Shown here: in pieces, positions 1-5,793 of the stretch | How positions within the stretch are numbered: the stretch's first letter is position 1 | Layout: every line of letters begins with the position of its first letter | Source: Hyphomicrobiales bacterium | GTDB taxonomy: Bacteria; Pseudomonadota; Alphaproteobacteria; Rhizobiales; Beijerinckiaceae | Length of the DNA: 7,841 nucleotides | Reading direction: 5' to 3' | Assembly (NCBI GenBank): GCA_028290595.1 | Contig: JAQGJO010000431.1 | Coordinates: 1-7,841 of the forward strand | The notes under the pieces: model-generated | The model's input: the letters and a program-made list of their open reading frames with translations, nothing else | The model's database searches: none | Told to the model about the DNA's origin: nothing | Position numbers and translations under genes: made by a program

Positions 1-1224
1 GTGGGCGACGCGGAGAGCCGCATCGGCAGGGCGCGGACACTGCCGGCGGCCGGCGCCGAAGTCGCGCAGTTACGGTTCGCCGCCGCGGGCTGTCAGGCAT
101 GGGAAGGCGGCTACTACGCGGCATGGCGCGGCATCGCCGATGAAAACCTCGACATGGTCTTCCACTACGGCGATTACATTTACGAATACGCTTTCATAAC
201 GAGGGATCGCCTGGGGCGGGAACTGCCGCGGCTAATGCCGAAAGACTTCCCTATGTGCGTCACGGTGACCGACTACCGGCGGCGTTATGCGCTCTACAAG
301 AGCGACCCGGATTTGCAGGCGGCGCAAGCCTCCTGCCCGTTCCTGTCGAGTTTCGATGACCACGAAGTCGCCGACAACTGGGCGGCCGAGACCGATTCGA
401 GGAACACGCCGGCGGATGCCTTTCTGTTTCGGCGCGCGGCCGCGTTTCAGGCCTGGTACGAGCACATGCCGGTGCGCCGCAGCCTGATGCCGCGCGGTCC
501 CAGCCTCACGGCCTATCGCCGGTTTCAGGTCGGCAACCTTGCCAATGTGTCGGTGCTGGATACGAGGCAATACCGCTCGAAACAGCCCTGCGGCGACGGC
601 TTCAAGCCCAACTGCGCTGCAATCGACGATGCCGGCCGCACCATGATGGGCACGCAGCAGGAGCACTGGCTGGCTGAGAGCTACCGTTCAATTCAAGCAA
701 CCTGGCAAGTGCTGGCCCAGCAAGTGCTGTTCGCCCATCTCGACTGGCGATCCTATCCTTTTGTGCCGGAATCAGAAACGCCGGTGGTCAACCTGGATTC
801 ATGGGACGGCGCGAATGCAGCGCGCGATCGGATCATCCGCGCATGGGCCGATGCGCAAGTCAAAAACCCCGTGGTGCTCACCGGCGACATGCATCGCGGC
901 GTGGCGCTGGAACTGAACCAGGATTGGCGCGATCCGACATCAGCTTGCGTCGGTGTCGAGTTTCTCGCGACGTCGATCTCCTCGGGCGGCAATGGCTCAC
1001 CCAAATTGAGCAATGCGGATGCCTTGCACGCCAACAATCCGCATCTCAAATTCATCAGCGACCAGCGCGGCTATCATCGCCACACGGTGACACCGAAACA
1101 ATGGCAGGCTGACTTCCGCGTTGTCGATCAGATCAGTACCGCCGGTGCCCCGGTTTCGACGGCGAAGTCGTTCGTGGTCGAAGCCGGCAGGCCCGGGCTG
1201 GCGGAGGCGCCGGCGGCGCATTGA
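1..1224 (+). CDS. phoD: PhoD-type alkaline phosphatase/phosphodiesterase, C-terminal part (5' end outside window)
   Basis: This is the metallophosphatase domain of a PhoD-family enzyme, which hydrolyses phosphate mono- and diesters outside the cytoplasm with a metal centre (Ca/Fe in characterised PhoD). Visible landmarks, numbered from the first codon, are AGCQ with C31, the GDYIYEY motif with D58, SFDDHEVADNW (119-127), VSVLDTRQYR (183-192), and LTGDMH with D296 and H298. These match the family's metal-binding blocks in order. The GTG at base 1 is probably not the real start. The text SRIGRARTLP (6-15) is the usual linker between the N-terminal Ig-like PhoD domain and the catalytic domain, so the signal peptide and N-terminal domain lie upstream of the window. 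The last residues are poorly conserved, and the TGA falls in DNA that reads antisense as a transposase C-terminus, so the natural C-terminus may have been replaced. The family call is secure; the substrate is not known. Confidence 0.93.
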   Translation: MGDAESRIGRARTLPAAGAEVAQLRFAAAGCQAWEGGYYAAWRGIADENLDMVFHYGDYIYEYAFITRDRLGRELPRLMPKDFPMCVTVTDYRRRYALYKSDPDLQAAQASCPFLSSFDDHEVADNWAAETDSRNTPADAFLFRRAAAFQAWYEHMPVRRSLMPRGPSLTAYRRFQVGNLANVSVLDTRQYRSKQPCGDGFKPNCAAIDDAGRTMMGTQQEHWLAESYRSIQATWQVLAQQVLFAHLDWRSYPFVPESETPVVNLDSWDGANAARDRIIRAWADAQVKNPVVLTGDMHRGVALELNQDWRDPTSACVGVEFLATSISSGGNGSPKLSNADALHANNPHLKFISDQRGYHRHTVTPKQWQADFRVVDQISTAGAPVSTAKSFVVEAGRPGLAEAPAAH

Positions 1225-1293
1225 GGCGAGTTGGATCATGGCGAGGAAGTTGCCGGCCAACTTGTCGTAGCGAGTGCCGCGCCAGTCGGTCAT
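1216..1293 (-). pseudogene. Remnant of an IS5-family transposase C-terminus
   Basis: Read on the minus strand from 1293 to 1219, the DNA encodes MTDWRG-TRYDKLAGNFLAMIQLASM. This resembles the conserved C-terminal end of IS5-family (DDE) transposases, which typically read DWRxIATRYDK(L/T)AxNFLAxIxLA followed by a short Arg/Leu/Trp-rich tail. Two residues seem to be missing before TRYDK. The frame continues past the expected stop, and no DDE catalytic residues, N-terminal part or terminal inverted repeats are visible nearby. It is therefore a dead scrap of about 75 bp and not an insertion sequence. It overlaps the last codons and the stop of the upstream phosphatase gene on the other strand. 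Homology is judged from memory of the family; the exact edges are uncertain. Confidence 0.55.
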
Positions 1294-1443
1294 ATCCAGC
1301 CGAAAAAAGACCCATATTCCGCTGTTCAACCGTAGATCGGGCTTGCCTCTAAGCCGTTGCTGGCAGGCACCTGTTGATCCTCGCCAAAATCGCAAGATCG
1401 GTCGAGCGCGACATATCCGAAAGGGCCTAGCTGGTGTCGCCAC

Positions 1444-1449
1444 GGAGGA
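1444..1449 (+). promoter_or_regulatory. Shine-Dalgarno site setting the start of the AraC-type regulator
   Basis: GGAGGA stands 7 bases before the ATG at 1457. The same frame is open from an upstream ATG at 1274, but those 61 extra codons run antisense across the transposase scrap and have no comparable ribosome-binding site. Confidence 0.8.
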
Positions 1450-1456
1450 AGAGACG

Positions 1457-2338
1457 ATGAAGGCGGCACTTGAAAACTACCATGCCCGAATGCAGCGGGT
1501 GCTCGACCACATAGATCAGCACCTCGACGATGATCTGGGCCTGGAAGTGTTGAGCGGCGTCGCAGCGTTCTCGAAATTCCATTTTCACCGGCAGTTCACG
1601 GCGACCTTCGGATTGTCCGTGCATCGCTATGTCCAGCTTGCCCGCATGAAGCGCGCTTCCTACCGGCTGGCCTACAGCGACGCCCAAAGCGTCACGGACA
1701 TTGCGATGGATGCCGGTTACGACGCACCGGATGCCTTCGCCCGCGCCTTTCGGCAACGGTTCGGGCAATCGCCTTCGTCGTTCCGGAAGTCTCCCGACTG
1801 GGAGCCGTGGCTTGCGGCCTTCGGGCCTCTCGACAACGCCAGGAGCAAGCTCATGCACAAGACTTTTACCGCCGACGACGTGACGATCCGCGATGTGTCC
1901 CCGACGCCGGTGGCGATCATGGAGCATCGGGGTGATCCGGCAACGCTCGGCGCCACGATCCAGCGGTTCATCGCATGGCGTAAGGCCGCCGGCCTGCACC
2001 CCAGGACAAGTCCGACCTTCAATGTCTGGCGTTCCGAACGACGGCCCGCTTCCCTGGCCGACTATGGCAACGATCTCTGTGTCGGGACTGACCAGCCGAT
2101 CGAGGCGCGCGGCGAACAGATCAAAGTCGGCGAGATCCCAGGCGGGCGCTGCGCGGTGCTGCGCGTCGTCGGCAATACCGACAATCTGGAGCCTGCCGCT
2201 CTCTTCCTCTATCGCGACTGGCTGCCGGCCAGCGGCGAAGAAGCAAGGGATTTCCCTCTCTACTGCCAACGCCTCGCCTTCTTCCCGGAGGTGCCGGAGC
2301 ATGAGACGGTCGCGGAGCTGTTCCTGCCGTTGAAATAG
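1457..2338 (+). CDS. AraC-family transcriptional regulator with GyrI-like effector-binding domain
   Basis: This 293-residue protein has the layout of Rob-like regulators, with the DNA-binding part first and the sensor last. Residues 8-110 form the AraC domain. The first helix-turn-helix lies around 27-50 (LEVLSGVAAFSKFHFHRQF). The second lies around 77-99 (SVTDIAMDAGYDAPDAFARAFRQ), followed by the conserved FGQSPSSFRKS at 102-112. Residues 141-293 match a GyrI-like small-molecule-binding domain: a start at VTIRDVSPTPVAIMEHRG, a central PGGRCAVLRVVGN at 228-240, and the closing HETVAELFLPLK. Such domains bind hydrophobic or cationic ligands and related regulators often activate efflux or detoxification genes. 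The target here is unknown. The regulator is not adjacent to a transporter in this window, and it ends 4 bp before the end of the convergent binding-protein gene. I could not pick out a convincing promoter in the 232-bp gap upstream. Confidence 0.92.
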   Translation: MKAALENYHARMQRVLDHIDQHLDDDLGLEVLSGVAAFSKFHFHRQFTATFGLSVHRYVQLARMKRASYRLAYSDAQSVTDIAMDAGYDAPDAFARAFRQRFGQSPSSFRKSPDWEPWLAAFGPLDNARSKLMHKTFTADDVTIRDVSPTPVAIMEHRGDPATLGATIQRFIAWRKAAGLHPRTSPTFNVWRSERRPASLADYGNDLCVGTDQPIEARGEQIKVGEIPGGRCAVLRVVGNTDNLEPAALFLYRDWLPASGEEARDFPLYCQRLAFFPEVPEHETVAELFLPLK

Positions 2339-2342
2339 TTCG

Positions 2343-3380
2343 CTATGCGGTGCCGTAGATCGCCCTGGCCAGATCGAACATCTCGTTCTGTCTGCCCGGC
2401 GTCGTCGTGCCAAGCAATTTGACATCGACATAGGGACGCAGGTCGGCCGGAATTTTCTCCGACAAGCCCATGACCGCCGGCTTGAAGCCCTCCTCGGCCT
2501 GCGCCACCTGCGCGGCTTCGGCCAGCATGTAATTGACGAAGAGCCGCGCTGCATTGGGCTGCGGCGCATCCTTCAGCAGGCTGTAGCAGAAGGGCACGTA
2601 GGGCACGCCTTCGGCCGGGATGAGGCATTGCACCGGCAGGCCCTGCAAGCCTTTCAGTTCGGAGACGTTGAAGGGCAGATAGATGGCATATTCGCCGCGC
2701 GCCAGGCGGCGCTGGCTCTCGGGAAACAGGCGGCTGATAACCATGTTCTGCGCCGCCATTTTCTCGTGAAAGCCGCGGCCGAATGCGTTGTAGGTTGCTT
2801 CAAACCAGACATTGCCGGCGCCAGCCGCGCGCGGATCGTCGGCGAGAATTTTGTCTTTCCATTTCGGATGGGTGAAATCGGCCCACGTCTTGGGAATGTC
2901 GGCGCCCTTGACGAGATTGGTGTTGATGATGGTGGCGAAATTGCCGGCCGTCACCGGAATGATCGTCTCATCCGGCTTGAACTGCGGGTCGATGCGGCCG
3001 GCATTCGGCAGCGCGCCCATCGGTTGAAAGGCGCCTTCGCTCTTCTGCGTCGCAAGAGTCGTCGCGCCGGTGTAGGTGAGGCTGGCGATCGTGCGGCTGG
3101 TCGCCTGTTCGACACGGATGCGTTCGCGGATTTCGGTGGCGCGGCCGTCGAGCACATCGGTCTGAATACCGGTCTCGGCCTGAAACTTTGCGGCGATCTT
3201 GCGGACGATGATGAAATTGGTGCCGTTGTAGACGATGAGCCGGCCTTCCTGCTTTGCCGCAGCAACCGTTGCATCCCAGCCGGCCTGGGCAGTGGCTCTG
3301 TTCGTGCCGCCGAGCGCCCATGCACCGCCTGCTGCCAAACCTGCCTTCAGCAAAGCGCGCCGGTGGATGCCATTCCCCAT
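2343..3380 (-). CDS. Tat-exported ABC transporter substrate-binding protein, iron-type (COG1840-like)
   Basis: This 345-residue periplasmic solute-binding protein starts with a twin-arginine-like leader: R7-R8 in HRRALLK, a hydrophobic Ala/Gly stretch to about 25, and a likely cleavage after ATAQA at 33. The mature part shows family hallmarks: EGRLIVYNGTN (45-55) as the first strand, TWADFTHPKWKDKILADDP (165-183), RLARGEYAIYLPFN (225-238), and a closing block AEGVPYVPFCYSLLKDAPQP (256-275) followed by NAARLFVNYML. I do not see the adjacent Tyr-Tyr pair used by FbpA-type proteins to bind iron, so an organic ligand is plausible. The start has a strong ribosome-binding site (GGAGG at 3386-3390, 5 bases away). 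It lies 66 bp behind amidohydrolase A on the same strand, probably as its operon partner. No permease or ATPase gene is present in the window, so it either borrows a distant transporter or acts in sensing. Confidence 0.9.
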   Translation of the reverse strand: MGNGIHRRALLKAGLAAGGAWALGGTNRATAQAGWDATVAAAKQEGRLIVYNGTNFIIVRKIAAKFQAETGIQTDVLDGRATEIRERIRVEQATSRTIASLTYTGATTLATQKSEGAFQPMGALPNAGRIDPQFKPDETIIPVTAGNFATIINTNLVKGADIPKTWADFTHPKWKDKILADDPRAAGAGNVWFEATYNAFGRGFHEKMAAQNMVISRLFPESQRRLARGEYAIYLPFNVSELKGLQGLPVQCLIPAEGVPYVPFCYSLLKDAPQPNAARLFVNYMLAEAAQVAQAEEGFKPAVMGLSEKIPADLRPYVDVKLLGTTTPGRQNEMFDLARAIYGTA

Positions 3381-3408
3381 AAGCCCCTCCCTTGCATCAC
3401 GATATGAG

Positions 3409-3426
3409 ACGGGCTTATGCGCCCGT
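3409..3426 (-). other. Intercistronic hairpin between amidohydrolase A and the binding-protein gene
   Basis: ACGGGC and GCCCGT form a perfect 6-bp inverted repeat around a 6-base loop, in the 66-bp spacer between the stop of amidohydrolase A and the ribosome-binding site of the binding protein. No U-run follows on the minus strand, so it is not a standard terminator. It could protect or partly separate the two messages, as seen in operons where a binding protein is made in excess. Confidence 0.4.
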
Positions 3427-3446
3427 TCGCATTTCTTATCGAAGCA

Positions 3447-4556
3447 TCAGATCGCCAGCTTGTAGAAGTCGATCGCGTTGCCGCGCAGGATCCGCTGCCG
3501 CTGGGCTTCCGGAATTTTGAGATTGAGCGCATGGGACGGGTCGTCGAAATCCCAGTGCGGATAGTCGGTCGAGAACATCAGCCGGTCGTGGCCGATCCAT
3601 TCGATGACCTTTTCAAGATCGCCCGGCCGCTCCGGCTCATCGATCGGCTGGGTGGTGAACCAGATGTTGCGGCGGATATATTCCGACGGCTTCATCTTCA
3701 GATGCGGAACCTCGTCGCGCATGCGCTCGAACAGTTTGTCGAGTCGCCAGGCGAGCGGCGGCACCCAGGCGAAACCGGGTTCGATGATGACCCAGCGCAG
3801 ATCGGGAAAGCGTTCGAACACGCCTTCGAGCACGATGCTCGCAACCACCGACTGCAGGGTCTGGACGTTGGTGTGGTGTTCCTCGAAATAATACGACACC
3901 CAGCCCGAACCCGTCACCGCATGGCCGCCGATGCCGCCCTGATGCATGGAGATCGGCAGGTCCGCCGCTTGCGCGGCCTCGAAGATCGGCCAGTAGCGGC
4001 GGCGGCCGATCGGCTCTGAGGCGCGCGGCGACAATTGCACGCCGACGAAACGGCGGTCGCCGGCGCGGCGCTCGATCTCGCGCACCGCCGCCTGGGCGTC
4101 TTCATGGGGCAGGAGAATAGTGCCGTGCAGGCGCGGCTCGGGATCAAGCCATGTCGCCTTCTGCCAATCGTTGAGCGCCGTGCACATGGCAGCGCCGAAA
4201 TCCAGATTGCGCTGCTCGGGACCGCGCGTCGACAGCGGCATGAGAATGCCGGCTTCGACATCGTAGTGATCGAGATGCTGGCGGCGCATGAAATCGAGGT
4301 CGGCGCCGGGAGGCGCGCCGCCCGGCGGCCAGGCATCGTTGCGTGCGATCGCCGGCGTCATGCGCGGATAACCGATGGTGTCGGAATACATTTCGCGCGC
4401 ATGACTGCCGTAGCGGGTCAGGTGATCCCACCAGCGCTTTTCCAGAAACGGCTTGAGGTCGGCGGGCGAGCGCATCGAAGGATGGATGTCGCAATCGACG
4501 AACCGGAGTCTTGCGCGCGTCGATGGCAATTTGCTCTGGTCGACAACGACGTTCAT
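3447..4556 (-). CDS. Amidohydrolase A, metal-dependent TIM-barrel (PF04909/COG2159 type)
   Basis: This 369-residue enzyme belongs to the amidohydrolase-2 group, which includes ACMSD and gamma-resorcylate decarboxylase: one divalent metal, with hydrolysis or decarboxylation of small acids. Visible landmarks are FVDCDIHP with D23 and H25 at the end of strand 1, PISMHQGG with H205, VIIEPGFAW with E259, and MFSTDYPHWDFDDP with D331. D23/H25, H205 and D331 fit the metal and catalytic positions. At the place where ACMSD has its catalytic His (AHGGG), this protein has Glu259. The start at 4556 is fixed by a GGAGGA site 6 bases upstream; the frame stays open further back to 4778, but that would run over the divergent gene. 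Homology to amidohydrolase B is evident along the length. The likely operon partner downstream is the substrate-binding protein. The exact substrate is unknown. Confidence 0.9.
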   Translation of the reverse strand: MNVVVDQSKLPSTRARLRFVDCDIHPSMRSPADLKPFLEKRWWDHLTRYGSHAREMYSDTIGYPRMTPAIARNDAWPPGGAPPGADLDFMRRQHLDHYDVEAGILMPLSTRGPEQRNLDFGAAMCTALNDWQKATWLDPEPRLHGTILLPHEDAQAAVREIERRAGDRRFVGVQLSPRASEPIGRRRYWPIFEAAQAADLPISMHQGGIGGHAVTGSGWVSYYFEEHHTNVQTLQSVVASIVLEGVFERFPDLRWVIIEPGFAWVPPLAWRLDKLFERMRDEVPHLKMKPSEYIRRNIWFTTQPIDEPERPGDLEKVIEWIGHDRLMFSTDYPHWDFDDPSHALNLKIPEAQRQRILRGNAIDFYKLAI

Positions 4557-4562
4557 GAGGCA

Positions 4563-4568
4563 TCCTCC
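4563..4568 (-). promoter_or_regulatory. Shine-Dalgarno site of amidohydrolase A
   Basis: On the minus strand this reads GGAGGA, 6 bases before the ATG at 4556. It decides the start against the upstream in-frame ATG at 4778. Another ATG touching this site (4561-4563) is out of frame. Confidence 0.75.
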
Positions 4569-4638
4569 GCGCGCATATTTACACGCGCATTTGCAAGCAT
4601 CTTTGGCCGCCAGTATACGATGTCCCCTGATGCGCGCG
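4568..4638. repeat. CGCGCAT motifs in the divergent spacer (possible operator half-sites)
   Basis: CGCGCGCAT at 4568-4576 has a perfect 9-base inverted partner, ATGCGCGCG, at 4630-4638. A third, shorter copy, CGCGCAT, is at 4584-4590 in the same direction as the first, 14 bp on. The outer pair brackets the candidate promoter cores. In a GC-rich genome GCGC strings are common, so binding-site status is a guess. Confidence 0.35.
4591..4619 (+). promoter_or_regulatory. Candidate sigma-70-type promoter for amidohydrolase B
   Basis: TTGCAA (4591-4596) and TATACG (4614-4619) are 17 bp apart, each with 4 of 6 consensus matches. The implied start near 4626 gives a leader of about 46 bases before the TTG start codon at 4672. 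Confidence 0.45.
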
Positions 4639-4640
4639 AA
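4612..4640 (-). promoter_or_regulatory. Candidate promoter for amidohydrolase A and the binding protein
   Basis: On the minus strand TATACT (4617-4612, 5 of 6 consensus matches) lies 17 bp after a weak TTCGCG (4640-4635, 3 of 6). The start near 4605 would give a leader of about 49 bases. Its -10 box shares the palindrome GTATAC (4613-4618) with the plus-strand promoter, so the two polymerases would compete for the same DNA. Confidence 0.38.
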
Positions 4641-4660
4641 GCGTTTCTTTACGGCATATG

Positions 4661-4666
4661 GGAGGA
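4661..4666 (+). promoter_or_regulatory. Shine-Dalgarno site that selects the TTG start of amidohydrolase B
   Basis: GGAGGA ends 5 bases before TTG at 4672. The nearest in-frame ATG, at 4630, has no such site and sits only a few bases after the expected transcription start. The ATG at 4658 is out of frame. Confidence 0.7.
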
Positions 4667-4671
4667 AAGTC

Positions 4672-5793
4672 TTGAGCGCTCCAGCCGCCACCCTGGCACC
4701 CCTGCGCGACGGCCTGTTCGGGCATCCTACGATCGACTGCGACGTGCATCCGCCCGCACCCGCGATCGGCGATCTCATCCCCTATTTTTCCGATCCCTAC
4801 TGGCGCGAAATGGTGACCCTGCGCGGCATCGACCGGCTGAAGCTCAATCCGACCAGCTTTCCCGCCAATGCGCCGATCAACTGCCGACCCGACTGGGCCA
4901 TCGAGGCGACGACGCCTGCGGCGCAGGTGACGCAGATGCAGGCGCAGCTTCTCGACCCGTTTCGAACCAGCATCGCGATCTGCAACAATCTGCACGGCGG
5001 CCAATTGCTGCATGCCGAAGACATGGCGGCTGCCTTCTGCAATGCGCTGAACTCGTGGATGGCAAAGGAATGGCTGGACCGCGATCCGCGCCTGCGCGCC
5101 TCGATTCTCATCCCCGTTGAAAACCCGCAGATGGCGATCGAGGAAATCGAGCGGCGCGCCGACGATCTGCGCTTCGTTTCAATCCAGACATTTGCCATGG
5201 GCGAGAAGCTGCTCGGCCGCCGGCATTACTGGCCGATCTACGAAGCAGCGCAACGTCTGGGCCTGCCCATCGCCGTGCATGCGGGCAGCGGCTTTCGCTT
5301 TGCGCCGACGTCGATCGGTTGGCCGTCCTATTTCATCGAGGATTATGCGGCGAATGCACCCGCGTTTGAGAACCAGCTTCTGAGCCTGGTGGCCGAAGGC
5401 GTGTTCGCGAAATTTCCCGATCTCAAAGTGGTGTTCCTCGAATCCGGCTGGAGCTGGCTGCCGGCCTTCATGTGGCGCGCCAACAAGACCTGGCGCGGCG
5501 TGCGCGCCGAAGTGCCGTGGGTGAAACGCCCACCGGCCGAGATCATGCGCCAGCATGTGCGGATCGCCGTTCAGCCGGTGGATGCGCCGCCGAAGATCGA
5601 CATGCTGGAAGATATCATCCAGCAGATCGGCGAGGACGGCATGCTGCTATTTTCTACCGACTGGCCGCACTGGCATTTCGACGGCACCGACGCCCTGCCC
5701 GGCCCCCTGGCAGGAGACCGGGCACGCAAGGTGCTATTCGAGAATGCGCTCGACACTTATCCGCGCATCCGGCGCAGTCTGGACCAAAGCTAG
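4672..5793 (+). CDS. Amidohydrolase B, metal-dependent TIM-barrel (PF04909/COG2159 type), TTG start
   Basis: This 373-residue homologue of amidohydrolase A is transcribed away from it. From the TTG start the landmarks fall at matching places: TIDCDVHP with D24 and H26, PIAVHAGS with H203, VVFLESGWSW with E257, and LLFSTDWPHWHFDGTD with D330. Shared blocks such as LGRRHYWPIYEAAQ (181-194) and EGVFAKFPDL (242-251) align directly with A. The start was chosen for the GGAGGA site and because the resulting length fits A; the frame is open upstream to 4453 but that part lies opposite the coding region of A. The N-terminal half between the metal motif and residue 110 differs most from A, which suggests a different substrate. 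The last base of its TAG stop is at 5793, and the four bases CTAG are shared with the stop of the convergent repeat protein. The role is inferred as a hydrolase or decarboxylase of a small organic acid. Confidence 0.9.
   Translation: MSAPAATLAPLRDGLFGHPTIDCDVHPPAPAIGDLIPYFSDPYWREMVTLRGIDRLKLNPTSFPANAPINCRPDWAIEATTPAAQVTQMQAQLLDPFRTSIAICNNLHGGQLLHAEDMAAAFCNALNSWMAKEWLDRDPRLRASILIPVENPQMAIEEIERRADDLRFVSIQTFAMGEKLLGRRHYWPIYEAAQRLGLPIAVHAGSGFRFAPTSIGWPSYFIEDYAANAPAFENQLLSLVAEGVFAKFPDLKVVFLESGWSWLPAFMWRANKTWRGVRAEVPWVKRPPAEIMRQHVRIAVQPVDAPPKIDMLEDIIQQIGEDGMLLFSTDWPHWHFDGTDALPGPLAGDRARKVLFENALDTYPRIRRSLDQS

Noticed and set aside
1207..1219. GCGCC-GGC-GGCGC inverted repeat as a terminator after the phosphatase gene
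   Set aside because: The stem is only 5 bp, lies inside the coding region before the stop and has no T-run; chance in GC-rich DNA.
1374..1398. TTGATC followed by CAAGAT as a promoter of the AraC-type regulator
   Set aside because: The spacing is 13 bp, too short for a sigma-70 promoter, and no better pair was found in the gap.
1274..1456. In-frame 61-codon extension of the AraC-type regulator
   Set aside because: It runs antisense over the transposase remnant, lacks a ribosome-binding site and has no AraC-family counterpart; the ATG at 1457 has an ideal GGAGGA.
1427..2569. Minus-strand open frame of 380 codons opposite the AraC-type regulator
   Set aside because: It is the antisense of a conserved regulator and the out-of-frame end of the binding protein; Arg-rich composition, no domain.
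2628..4019. Plus-strand open frames (2628-3407 and 3417-4019) opposite the binding protein and amidohydrolase A
   Set aside because: Both are antisense shadows of well-supported genes, with no ribosome-binding site or recognisable domain.
4035..5120. Long plus-strand open frame of 361 codons spanning both amidohydrolase genes and the spacer
   Set aside because: It lies antisense to A and out of frame with B, has Arg/Ala-rich composition typical of GC-rich shadow frames, and crosses a promoter region.
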